Origin: Streptococcus oralis
GTDB lineage: Bacteria; Bacillota; Bacilli; Lactobacillales; Streptococcaceae
Direction of reading: 5' to 3'
NCBI RefSeq assembly: GCF_023611505.1
Contig: NZ_CP097843.1
Coordinates: 1,426,001-1,490,000 of the forward strand
DNA length: 64,000 nt
This document shows positions 14,466 to 23,085 of this stretch, piece by piece. Position numbers and translations under genes: made by a program. The notes beneath the pieces are model-generated. The model saw only the letters and a list, made by a program, of their open reading frames with translations, was not told the origin of the DNA and did not search any database. Numbering within the stretch: position 1 is the first letter of the stretch; each line of letters opens with the position of its first letter.

Positions 14466-16103
14466 TTAAATTTCATCCATACTTGTTTCATAATGACTTT
14501 TAACATCTTGACGTCTTACTTCAGCGTTACGTTCTAATTTTTCATACTGAGTAAAGTCTTTGACGATACTGTCAAATTTTTCCTTCAGGGCTTTTCGCTC
14601 GATGGAGACCTCGACCACCTGCTTTTCAATTTCTTTTGGATTGACTGAAGGTGAAATATTCAATTCTTCCAAAATTTGATAAGCTACTTTGGCATCAATC
14701 GGATTCTCTGCGTGAATATCTTCAAGCGCTGAAGCAATTTTATTTAGTCGCTCGATTTTCTCATCCAATCTATCAAGTGACTCTTGTGTTTCTTCAATCT
14801 GTCCCAGGAAGCGGTCATGTAACTCATGGAATTGGTCTGAATCGGATACCCCGTGACTAACCAGGTAATTATATTCTTTGACCAACAAATCCAACTTAGA
14901 AATGTTAGGGTTCTTGGTTAAGATATATTCTCCGCTTTCGTAGGCAAGTTGATTGATAAGCGTTGACCCTTTCATGAATTTATTGCTTGCTGAATTGTCA
15001 GGATTGATGAAATAGAAAAAATCTGACTTCTTGATAAAAATATCAAAACTGCCGTCCTCTTGTTTATCAACAAGACGACTAGGAATTTTGACCGTACCTT
15101 GGTTGGCAATACCGTATTGCATTTGAAGATAGATACCTGTGTCCGTTTCATGCTCGACCTGCCACGGTTCAATTTTTACCCGTATTTCAAAATCTTCTGC
15201 CTTTTCAGCTTGTAAGGTGTCATACTCACTCTTGATACTTTCTAACGGATAGACGATTTCATTTTTAGCCAGGCGCTCCTTAATTTGCTCTAAGGAATAC
15301 CTCCCCTTTTTTGATAAAGTGCTGTCACGGGTATTTCTTTTTTGGTCTTTGTCAAGCAATTTATACTTGGCATATTTCCCCGAAAAGTCAACAGCAAGAT
15401 TTAACGCCTTTGCCTTTTCTTGAAAATCTGAAAGGTTGGTTGAATGCTTCAGGAGAAACTCAAGCCGTGATTTAATTTCTAACTTAAAAACATTTTCTTT
15501 TTGGTAAGCTGAATATTCTTTGTGTCCGAATTGATTTTGACGAACAAGAATTTTTGCACCTTCCAGGTCTGCATACTTGTCAGAAATTTGTTCAAGGGCT
15601 TTCTTTGTTCCTTTTTGCCATCTGAATTTATTGAGTGTGACCGAGTTAGTGGAATTGATATAAATGTGATTGTGTAGATGTCCCTTATCCATGTGAGTTG
15701 CAATGACAAATTGATGACTGCCACCTGTCAATTCAAGAGCTGTCTTCCGTCCTATCTCATGTACTTGCTCAGGTGTCAAATTGTCTTCAGGGGAAAAGGA
15801 CTGAATGATATGGTGTGCCAAAACATCATTTTTGACCAACTCTTCATTATTGATTGGTCTTCCTTTTTCCAAATTGGCAAGTTGCTTCAACATCATAAAT
15901 TCTGAATAAGCAGACTCAACATCAATCACCAAATTTCCCGAAACTAGCTGAGAGACTATCTGACCATCTACAATCTTTACAGGAAAGTTCAAATCAGAAT
16001 CAATCAATTCTGTTCCAATAGTCTTAGCACCATCTTCAATATACTTGATACCATCAGCTAACTTGTTGACCGATTTTATCTGCTTAACTTTTGTAACAAC
16101 CAA
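14466..16103 (-). CDS. MOB-type relaxase (Pfam Relaxase, VirD2-like)
   Basis: A 545-residue DNA-nicking relaxase that should cut oriT and pilot the transferred strand. The N-terminal domain has the three-histidine metal motif HMDKGHLHNH (residues 137-146) after a typical LTGGSHQFVIAT strand; Y21 or Y66 is the likely nucleophile. The C-terminal 250 residues are charged and partly coiled coil. It starts 6 bp after the stop of the MobC-like gene. Family resemblance is to the MOBP/PcfG group, consistent with the pCF10-like secretion genes. Confidence 0.88.
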   Translation of the reverse strand: MVVTKVKQIKSVNKLADGIKYIEDGAKTIGTELIDSDLNFPVKIVDGQIVSQLVSGNLVIDVESAYSEFMMLKQLANLEKGRPINNEELVKNDVLAHHIIQSFSPEDNLTPEQVHEIGRKTALELTGGSHQFVIATHMDKGHLHNHIYINSTNSVTLNKFRWQKGTKKALEQISDKYADLEGAKILVRQNQFGHKEYSAYQKENVFKLEIKSRLEFLLKHSTNLSDFQEKAKALNLAVDFSGKYAKYKLLDKDQKRNTRDSTLSKKGRYSLEQIKERLAKNEIVYPLESIKSEYDTLQAEKAEDFEIRVKIEPWQVEHETDTGIYLQMQYGIANQGTVKIPSRLVDKQEDGSFDIFIKKSDFFYFINPDNSASNKFMKGSTLINQLAYESGEYILTKNPNISKLDLLVKEYNYLVSHGVSDSDQFHELHDRFLGQIEETQESLDRLDEKIERLNKIASALEDIHAENPIDAKVAYQILEELNISPSVNPKEIEKQVVEVSIERKALKEKFDSIVKDFTQYEKLERNAEVRRQDVKSHYETSMDEI

Positions 16104-16109
16104 GTCAAT

Positions 16110-16481
16110 TTACTCCCTTCTGTCTCTCATCATTTTTTCAATCATAGCCACTTCTTTATCAAAATTGTCATCCATCAACCGCTTAACTTCTGCAAGTGAA
16201 TCCTGTAAATTTTGAAAGTTTTCAAGTGTAATTTCTTCATTTGTATTGACGTACTTTGCAAGCTGATTGATATTTGTACCAATACGATTTATCTCCGTTC
16301 TTAATTTTATAAGCTCCGAATAATCAACGGTTACGACCTCACCTGTCAAAAGCATATAACGTGCATAGGTATTGAAATTTTTAAATCCGTGAAGTTCCAT
16401 CCGTTCTTTAATCAATTCATTTTCTCTTGGGGTAACTCTCATTTTTCGCTGAATTTCACGATACCGTTTTTCTTCTGTCAT
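16110..16481 (-). CDS. MobC-like relaxosome accessory protein
   Basis: A 123-residue protein with an N-terminal ribbon-helix-helix-like region (MRVTPRENELIKERMELHGF) and the MobC family motif RIGTNINQLAKYVN near residues 70-85. MobC/PcfF proteins bind oriT and help the relaxase nick. The gene directly precedes the relaxase and directly follows the putative oriT region. Confidence 0.85.
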   Translation of the reverse strand: MTEEKRYREIQRKMRVTPRENELIKERMELHGFKNFNTYARYMLLTGEVVTVDYSELIKLRTEINRIGTNINQLAKYVNTNEEITLENFQNLQDSLAEVKRLMDDNFDKEVAMIEKMMRDRRE

Positions 16482-16499
16482 TGATTCTTACCTCATTCA

Positions 16500-16687
16500 T
16501 TTTTCTTGACATCTTTGCTGTAGCCCTCTATACTTTTCAAACTGGCAAGCATAGCAATTGGGTACCCAATTGCGAAATTTAAAAGATTTTTCCAACCCCA
16601 AATACTGGCAATTCTGCCAATTCGGGGTCGGGAAATCTTTCAAAGTTTTGGGGAAAAGCCCCAAGCCCCTTAGTCGTCTTTCAGACC
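16500..16687. other. Putative origin of transfer (oriT) region
   Basis: This gene-free stretch upstream of mobC-relaxase is rich in dyads. There is a perfect 20-bp palindrome (16554-16573, centre GGGTACCC). A nested dyad spans 16582-16640: AAAGATTT..CCCC..GGCA-ATTC-TGCC..GGGG..AAATCTTT. A hairpin TTGGGG-AAAAG-CCCCAA lies at 16648-16664. The position and inverted repeats fit oriT. I could not match a known nic sequence. Confidence 0.55.
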
Positions 16688-16948
16688 TTAGTTGACTTCA
16701 ACTTGTTGAAGCAACTCCTCTTTTAAGGACTGGTAGTCTTCATCAGAAAGAGAGTCAAGATAGGAAATTGTTTCTTGATATTCTTCAGCTAGGTCAGAGT
16801 CAATGCTTTTGAGTTCGTCTGCATCTTCATCTAAAAGGGCGATGGCTTTTCTGCGCTTGGCTTCAATAAAGTTTTCATTTCTTGTGTACGTTCCATTCTC
16901 GAAATAGAACAAGTTGAGAAGTAATGTTGTTTCAATAGTGTCATTCAT
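16688..16948 (-). CDS. Small acidic protein of unknown function
   Basis: An 86-residue, strongly acidic protein (DEDADELKSIDSDLAEEYQE in the middle), predicted mostly helical with no membrane segment. I do not recognise the family. It lies between the primase-like gene and the putative oriT in the transfer-processing segment. Its acidity is compatible with a DNA-mimic or regulatory role, but nothing in the sequence shows that. Confidence 0.6.
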   Translation of the reverse strand: MNDTIETTLLLNLFYFENGTYTRNENFIEAKRRKAIALLDEDADELKSIDSDLAEEYQETISYLDSLSDEDYQSLKEELLQQVEVN

Positions 16949-17013
16949 TTTTTAGTCCTCCGTTTGTTTTCTGCGACTCATAAAGCCTGCGGATAATTGA
17001 GCGACAAGGTCTT

Positions 17014-20000
17014 TTACAGGCTCATCTCGTTGTCGCTCTTCTGCTCTTTTTTTGGAGCATCTTTCGCCTGCTCTTTCTCTTTAGGTTCAACCTCTTTTTC
17101 TTTAGATTGGTTTTTCAAGCGATCAATTTTTTCTTGAAAGGCATCCTTGGTCAGTTCTTTAGTTTGATACTTTTCAAGAGTTTTATCAATTCTTGAAATC
17201 AAACTATCTGCTTCTTTTTGTACAATTTTAATTTGACCTTCTAGGTCAGATAGTCCGTCAGGGTCATCTGTCCATGTTGCCAAATAGCCAAAACTGTACT
17301 CACTTGTATCTAACCCATAATGACTAGCTACCACAAAAGCAACTGACTCAGCTTGTAATTCTGCGGTACTTCTTTTAAGAGGAGTTTCTTGTAATTTCTC
17401 CATATTGTGTAGGTCAGAATGTGCCATTTCATGAAAGATTGTTTTTAGTGTTTGTTGCTCGGACATCCCTTGCTTAATTACAATTTCATTGTTGGTTACG
17501 GAATAAAAACCGTTAGAGCCTTTGGTGTCTTTGCTGAAAGAAAGGGGAACACCATTAGCTTCAGATACCTCTTTAGCTGACTTGTAAAGATTGCCATAAT
17601 CTTCATAAGTCCCCTCAAGTTCATAGATTGGTTTGGGTAATTCTTTTCCATTTGTCTGTGAGACATCAAAGACTGGGACAAGTTTGAAAGACATAAATGT
17701 TTGTTCATTTCCATTCTCATCTAAGAGTGGTTCATTAGTTTTAGGGTCTCGTCTTTTTAGAGTTATAGGGGCAAAAATCCGTAATGACTTTTCTCCCTTA
17801 TTGACACTTCTCTCAAATTCATCCTTCCACTTTTTGAAGGATGCCACGTGAGAAGCTTCAGGGTTTTGCATTAAAATCAACTGAATATTTCTCGGTGAGT
17901 AATTGTGAAATTTACTCATTGTGGTCAAGTATTGTTTGTAAGTGTCAGACTGAAAATAGTCTTTAACGCCATCTTTCAAAAGTTGAGAAAGCCCCTTACT
18001 GTCTTTTGCCTGAATCAGTTCAGCAATGCTTTTTTGTGGTTCAGGTGAAGGTTGATTTTGATTATTTGGATGATTGCTGTCAATCGGGTTTGACCCATAA
18101 CTAACCTCTTCCTGGTCTGACTTTCCGTCACCGTCTGTGTCAGCATTAAAAGGACTTGTCCCTTGAGCTTTTTCAACTTCATCAGGAATACCATCACCAT
18201 CTGAATCACGTTCAAGCTCTTCTTTTCGTGCTTCAGCTTGTTTTTTCTCTTCGTCTTCTCTGAGAATTTGCTCAATGCGATTTCTCAAATTTGGTTCATT
18301 ATTGTCTGCCATAGCTAGACCTCCATTTTGTAAATTTGGTTCATCTTTAAAGGGTTCAAAATCTTTATTTTGTCGCAATATATCAAGCATTGCTTGTCCA
18401 TTATCTTTAACAAATTCAGGATTGATTGACATTGTTTTGATGCTGTCGTCTTTCTCAACAAAGACCCCTAATATCGTTTTTTCTTGATTTAAAGTATCCA
18501 GTTCAATGTTGAGCGTTCGGCTAGGCTTCAGCAATGTTGCAGGGAAGGTTGAGTTATCATCCGTCCGAAAAGCTAAAAGAATATCTTTATCGTCTGAACG
18601 AATAGCACTTGAAACATCTAACCGCCCCATCTTCTCAACGGAAGATAAATCATCAAAGACAAAAGAATCTGACTCAAAGATTTCAGGGAGCATAGGGAGT
18701 AATTTTGCCTTATCTCTAAAGCCAATCCCAACTGTTAAATTTGCAAAATCGCCTTTTCCTGAAGCTACGTCTTCAATGAATTGCTCTGATAAATTTTCAG
18801 CCCACTCATGATAAACAGGAGCAATCCCTGTCAAGTGCATCCAATGCCTTTTTTCAAAATCCACCTGAAGCATCTGAACGTCTTCTTTATCCTGGTAAAA
18901 ATACGTGACCTTACTATCAGCCAACTCATTAAGATACCAGTCAGCCGATTTTTGAAATTCTTCAGCGTAACGATTGAGATACCTCAAATCTTTATCAGTC
19001 GCATAATGATAGCCATTTCTAAGCCCAACACTTGACTCTTTTGACCTATCAATGTTAAAATATAATTGAACATTGGCAGGAAAATCAGGTTGAGTCTTTG
19101 ACTCTTCAGGCTGTGGTGCTGTCCTTGAAGGTTCGCCTTCTAAATAACCGGAATTGCGATTGATTAGTTCGCCCCCAATGTTATTAAGTGGCTCTTGACT
19201 TCGGTCAAGGGCTTTTTCTTTGCTCTCCTTCAGGTAATCATTCCAGTCCATCTTGTCCTGACTTTCCAATCTCGGGGGGAGATCTGGAGTCAATCCAATT
19301 TCTTTATTGGTCAACCGCTCAATAAAGGCGTGACCTGCTTCATCATTATCAACTGCAAGGGTAATTAAGTCCTGGTGCTTTCCATCCTTAAAAAAAGTGC
19401 TTAATTTAGCTGTTTTAGCGAGGAAGGAAGATTTTTTCTCCTGGTCAACCTCATCATCAAGTTCACCAACTTCAGACAAGAGTTCTGCCACGTGACGACT
19501 CACCGTTGATTCTTTTAAGCCATCCATCGCAACCAGGCGGACATCTTCAAGACTATCCTTGTGAAGCTCATAATAGCTCATCAAATCAATAGGAGCTTCC
19601 GCAAAGACTAATCGTTTAGGTGTTCCAATATCAACGTGCATTCCCGTCATACCATCAGAAGCCCTCATAATCTGTTTTAAGCGCCCTCTCTCGTAAAGGT
19701 CATGATTTTCCTTAATACCTTGAAGAGAAGCGCCTATAACCTCTCCTTGGTTGTCTAAACTCTTGAAAACAATGACAGGTTCATAGTAGTCCCCTGTCTT
19801 TTTAGTTGCTTGTGATAAGACGTTTTTTTCTACGAAAAAATCGATCGTCTCATCAGACAAGCCCCTGACATCCTTCAGATATTCCCTGGCTTCTATGAAC
19901 TTAGTTTCATAAGGCTCAAGGTAATAGCTGAAGGGTTCTTTTTCAGGAACGTTGGTCACATCGACCACGTCAAAACTACCTTCTTCCAAGAAGTGTTTTG

Positions 20001-20238
20001 CTTGCTTAAAAGAAAGCTTCTCCCCTGTCAATTCTTCCTGAACGACTTGAACCATTTTAATCACATCACCGCCATTGCTACGGGCAAACCAATTGAAATA
20101 GTTTTCCCTAACATTGATAGTGAAAGAGTCATGTTCTTCCCAAGTGTAAGTATAGCTTCCTGTTCGCTGTAAACTCATGCCCAGGCTTTCTGCCACTTTT
20201 AGAATTGACAGGGCTTTGAGTTCTTCAATACTCGCCAT
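17014..20238 (-). CDS. LtrC-like primase/ArdC multidomain protein
   Basis: A 1074-residue DNA-processing protein. Residues 1-110 resemble a DUF3991-like primase N-terminus. Residues about 150-310 contain a TOPRIM-like core (VFAEAPIDLMSYYEL and AVDNDEAGHAF). About 675-720 hold two thrombospondin type-3 repeats (DSDGDGIPDEVEKAQG, DTDGDGKSDQEE), predicted to bind calcium. About 740-1000 form an ArdC-like single-strand DNA-binding domain followed by a zinc-peptidase motif HEMAHSDLH (about 935). The C-terminus is a charged coiled coil. It probably primes or protects incoming single-stranded DNA. Its start overlaps the upstream 119-codon gene by 14 bp. Confidence 0.82.
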   Translation of the reverse strand: MASIEELKALSILKVAESLGMSLQRTGSYTYTWEEHDSFTINVRENYFNWFARSNGGDVIKMVQVVQEELTGEKLSFKQAKHFLEEGSFDVVDVTNVPEKEPFSYYLEPYETKFIEAREYLKDVRGLSDETIDFFVEKNVLSQATKKTGDYYEPVIVFKSLDNQGEVIGASLQGIKENHDLYERGRLKQIMRASDGMTGMHVDIGTPKRLVFAEAPIDLMSYYELHKDSLEDVRLVAMDGLKESTVSRHVAELLSEVGELDDEVDQEKKSSFLAKTAKLSTFFKDGKHQDLITLAVDNDEAGHAFIERLTNKEIGLTPDLPPRLESQDKMDWNDYLKESKEKALDRSQEPLNNIGGELINRNSGYLEGEPSRTAPQPEESKTQPDFPANVQLYFNIDRSKESSVGLRNGYHYATDKDLRYLNRYAEEFQKSADWYLNELADSKVTYFYQDKEDVQMLQVDFEKRHWMHLTGIAPVYHEWAENLSEQFIEDVASGKGDFANLTVGIGFRDKAKLLPMLPEIFESDSFVFDDLSSVEKMGRLDVSSAIRSDDKDILLAFRTDDNSTFPATLLKPSRTLNIELDTLNQEKTILGVFVEKDDSIKTMSINPEFVKDNGQAMLDILRQNKDFEPFKDEPNLQNGGLAMADNNEPNLRNRIEQILREDEEKKQAEARKEELERDSDGDGIPDEVEKAQGTSPFNADTDGDGKSDQEEVSYGSNPIDSNHPNNQNQPSPEPQKSIAELIQAKDSKGLSQLLKDGVKDYFQSDTYKQYLTTMSKFHNYSPRNIQLILMQNPEASHVASFKKWKDEFERSVNKGEKSLRIFAPITLKRRDPKTNEPLLDENGNEQTFMSFKLVPVFDVSQTNGKELPKPIYELEGTYEDYGNLYKSAKEVSEANGVPLSFSKDTKGSNGFYSVTNNEIVIKQGMSEQQTLKTIFHEMAHSDLHNMEKLQETPLKRSTAELQAESVAFVVASHYGLDTSEYSFGYLATWTDDPDGLSDLEGQIKIVQKEADSLISRIDKTLEKYQTKELTKDAFQEKIDRLKNQSKEKEVEPKEKEQAKDAPKKEQKSDNEMSL

Positions 20239-20584
20239 CTATCCTGCTCCTTACCTCTATTTCTTCCTGAAGCAAGCTATCAATATTAGCTTTTAAGTAA
20301 ATCAGCTTTTCCTTAGAAGGTTCAATCTCCTCAACTTCAAGCACTCCTCTATACCGTTTAGGGTAGCTAAAAAGCTGTGTAGAGACTGCTTGAAAATCTT
20401 CAACGTCTAACGTCTTAATCAAGATGCTGACAAAGTCATTTAAGACCTCCCCCTGGTTGCTCTTTCCAGTCACTTGATGCTCAAGTGCAAACTGTTTGAG
20501 TGCTTCCGCCATCGTTGGCATCTCAACGACTGAAAAGAGGGTATCAAAGTAACCTATCCCCCTCATATTAGTTGTTTGTGTCAT
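20225..20584 (-). CDS. Conserved-looking ICE protein of unknown function
   Basis: A 119-residue soluble protein starting MTQTTNMRGIGYFDT; the start at 20584 has an AGGAGG site and the in-frame ATG 45 bp upstream does not. Its 3' end overlaps the primase-like gene by 14 bp, implying translational coupling. I recognise no motif. It is mildly acidic and predicted helical at the C-terminus. Its place between VirD4 and the primase suggests a DNA-transfer accessory role, which is inference. Confidence 0.6.
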   Translation of the reverse strand: MTQTTNMRGIGYFDTLFSVVEMPTMAEALKQFALEHQVTGKSNQGEVLNDFVSILIKTLDVEDFQAVSTQLFSYPKRYRGVLEVEEIEPSKEKLIYLKANIDSLLQEEIEVRSRIDGEY

Positions 20585-20601
20585 GTTTTCCTCCTTTTCC
20601 T

Positions 20602-20647
20602 CAAAATACAAAAGAAACCTGGTAGGCAATCCTAACAGGTTTTCTTT
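20602..20647 (-). terminator. Rho-independent terminator downstream of virD4
   Basis: A 16-bp imperfect stem (AAAGAAaACCTGtTAGG with its complement) and ATTG loop is followed by TTTTGTATTTTG on the minus strand. It starts 4 bp after the virD4 stop, splitting the transfer genes into two blocks. Confidence 0.75.
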
Positions 20648-20650
20648 TGG

Positions 20651-22492
20651 TTAAGCCACTTCCTCAAATGGTAATTTTACTTCTAGCACCTTTGCGCTAG
20701 TTGTTTCTATCACCCTATCATGGTTGACGTTGGCATCCCAGTCATCCATATCAGACATGGAACGGGTATAACGATACCAGTTCGTATCACTTGGACTATT
20801 CGCCAGTTCTTTAGCACGTGGATGCTGAAGAACGTTAGTTTTCTTATCTCTGAAGACATTTTGTTTAGAGATAAAGATTAAGGCTTCATCAACCCCAATA
20901 CGAGCCACCTCATCAGGTGTGAGAAGGTCACGCTGAATGGTTTGAATAGACTGACTGCTTGACCCTTGCGTTCCTCTTGTTTGCGACTGATTCTTAACAT
21001 TGATAGTCTGCTTACCGCTTCGCATTGAGAAATAGTTCATTGTTTCCTTATCATTCGTCCCCAAGTAAACTAGGGTAGCACAGTTATTGAATATGGTCTC
21101 CCATTGGTCTTTATAGAGTGCCTTCAATTGACTGATGGCTTGAATGATAATATCAATTGAAATCTCACGGGAGCGAACTGAAGAAAGTGTTTCCGTGAAG
21201 TGTGGGAAACGTCCAAAGTTGGCAAACTCATCTAAGATAAGTCTGATATGTAACAAGTCTTCAGGTTTGCACGTTGGATGGTCTCCCTGAAGGATTTCAT
21301 CCGCTGTCTTTGGTAGCTGCCTAAACATCATGGTAAACATAGTCGTTGCAATAAAGTTGAAAGACTTATCTGTTTCAGGAATAGCGATAAAGACGGCTGT
21401 TTTTTCAATCTGCCATTTTTCCATTTCCATTGAGTCACGGGCGGTCAGGTTTCTAACCGCATCATGGTCAAAGACGGCAAAACGTGAAGAAGCAATAGAT
21501 AATACAGACGTCATTGTTTTGCCTTCAAAGTTGCTATTAAACAATTCCCACTGTCTATTAGCATAGTTTCCTGGCAATTCTTCTTCAAGTTCTTCAAACA
21601 GTCTTTCAACCACGCTTGGAGTATCTTCATCCTCACGCTTGATATTTCTTAAAAGGTCTGCAACCTGAGCGATATTTGGCTCATACTTCTTCAGGACTTT
21701 TCCGTCAAAGTAGAGATACCCAATCAACGCCCTCATCAAAAGCATTTCAGCCTGATTCCAAAAATCCTCACCTGTGTTATCTGACCGTTTTGTCCCTGCG
21801 ATAATCGCTTCAGCAACTCTATCAATATCTAGCTCATCGTGCATATAGTGAAAGACGTTGAACTGATTAGAGTTGGTCAGAGTGACCAGGTCAAAGATTT
21901 TGATTTTATAGCCGTGATCTTCAAGCATTTTTCCTGTCTCACGGACAAGAAGACCTTTCGGGTCAGTGATAACAAATGAACTATTCATTTGCATCAGGTT
22001 AGGTTTCACAAAGGTGAAAGTTTTCCCGTCCGCTGGTAAACCGACTATCAGCGTGTTCTTGTTTAATTGACGGTTGAAAGGGAGGCGTTTATTGAAAAGT
22101 CCCATTCGTCCATTTTGACTGAAAATCATATCATTTTCAGGTTCTTTATCCCGAAAAGAAGCTATTTCCTTGTTCGTGGCGTACCGTGCCGACCCGTATT
22201 CCTCCCCGTAGCGGTAGCGCCCTTTGTCACCAACTCGAAAGTAAAACATCAGGACAACAAAGAGAGCTAAACCGCCACCATATAGACTAGCTTGAGTGAA
22301 GTTAAAGTCAATAAAAGACTTACTTGTCCAATTCTCCATCATCCAATCCAAACGGGCATTATCTATAAAGGTAACTCCTTCAGTTGCAGGTGCTATGTCA
22401 TAAAGCTTGACCAACCAATGCACCGCATAGCAAAGGATAAGACCCACAATCAAATAAGGGAGAAAGCGACGTTTTTTCTGTTCTGTAACCAT
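20651..22492 (-). CDS. VirD4/PcfC-type conjugative coupling protein
   Basis: A 613-residue type IV coupling ATPase that links the relaxosome to the secretion channel. There are two N-terminal membrane helices (about 11-30 and 68-86), a Walker A GLPADGKTF (151-159) and a Walker B region ILDEFANFGRFP (about 418-429). The stop codon of the PcfB-like gene directly abuts its ATG, so the two are translationally coupled. A terminator follows. The length and motifs match full-length VirD4 proteins of Gram-positive elements. Confidence 0.93.
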   Translation of the reverse strand: MVTEQKKRRFLPYLIVGLILCYAVHWLVKLYDIAPATEGVTFIDNARLDWMMENWTSKSFIDFNFTQASLYGGGLALFVVLMFYFRVGDKGRYRYGEEYGSARYATNKEIASFRDKEPENDMIFSQNGRMGLFNKRLPFNRQLNKNTLIVGLPADGKTFTFVKPNLMQMNSSFVITDPKGLLVRETGKMLEDHGYKIKIFDLVTLTNSNQFNVFHYMHDELDIDRVAEAIIAGTKRSDNTGEDFWNQAEMLLMRALIGYLYFDGKVLKKYEPNIAQVADLLRNIKREDEDTPSVVERLFEELEEELPGNYANRQWELFNSNFEGKTMTSVLSIASSRFAVFDHDAVRNLTARDSMEMEKWQIEKTAVFIAIPETDKSFNFIATTMFTMMFRQLPKTADEILQGDHPTCKPEDLLHIRLILDEFANFGRFPHFTETLSSVRSREISIDIIIQAISQLKALYKDQWETIFNNCATLVYLGTNDKETMNYFSMRSGKQTINVKNQSQTRGTQGSSSQSIQTIQRDLLTPDEVARIGVDEALIFISKQNVFRDKKTNVLQHPRAKELANSPSDTNWYRYTRSMSDMDDWDANVNHDRVIETTSAKVLEVKLPFEEVA

Positions 22493-23032
22493 CTATAACC
22501 CCTTTTCATCTTTCGCAATAGCCTTCTTAGGCGTTGGTGTTTTAACCTTATCTTTAGTTTTGATTTCTGCGGTAACCTTTTTCTTGTAGTAAGTCAATTT
22601 CTCCTTTAAAGTCATGGTCTTTGGTGTTTTGATAAGATTTTTAGTAAGTTTTTCTGCCTTTTCAGGTTCAGTTAAATCATTGATGACCCCTTTGAAACTT
22701 GCTTCTAAGGCTTGCACGTTCTTTGCATCGATGGCAACTGTACTTGTACCGTCCTTATTATCCATAATGGAAAATCCCACATTGTAACCTTTTAAGTATT
22801 CTTCCAAACGTTCTGTGTTCAGTTCAGAGTTCAGAAACGTTTCAAAATGTTTTGTATCCTTTGTTGCCATAAACTGATTCCAGTTGGTTTTATCCGTATA
22901 TGTCTTGTTTTCAAGATAGTGATTTAGTTTGTGATACGATTCTTCAAGTGCATAATACATTGATTTTAGAAGCATTTCGCCTGTTAATTTATATATATCG
23001 GCTACTTTCATTCCTATTCTCTCCTGATCCAT
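22493..23032 (-). CDS. PcfB-like (DUF3801) coupling-protein partner
   Basis: A 179-residue protein from the ATG at 23032, which has an AAAGGAGGA site; an ATG 21 bp further in is an alternative. The N-terminal helix (ADIYKLTGEMLLKSMYYALE) and the later GFSIMDNKDGTSTVAID segment fit the DUF3801/PcfB family. The C-terminus is Lys-rich. In pCF10 PcfB works with the VirD4-like PcfC in substrate docking. Here too it directly precedes the coupling protein gene. Confidence 0.75.
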   Translation of the reverse strand: MDQERIGMKVADIYKLTGEMLLKSMYYALEESYHKLNHYLENKTYTDKTNWNQFMATKDTKHFETFLNSELNTERLEEYLKGYNVGFSIMDNKDGTSTVAIDAKNVQALEASFKGVINDLTEPEKAEKLTKNLIKTPKTMTLKEKLTYYKKKVTAEIKTKDKVKTPTPKKAIAKDEKGL

Positions 23033-23048
23033 TTTTATCCTCCTTTCT

Positions 23049-23075
23049 AAAAAAAGCACTCAAAAGAGTGCTTTT
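23049..23075 (-). terminator. Intrinsic terminator between the LPNTG gene and pcfB
   Basis: A perfect 10-bp stem (AAAAGCACTC / GAGTGCTTTT, four-base loop) is followed by TTTAG on the minus strand. No obvious new promoter lies before pcfB, so pcfB-virD4 may depend on readthrough. Confidence 0.7.
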
Positions 23076-23085
23076 ATCGTATTCC

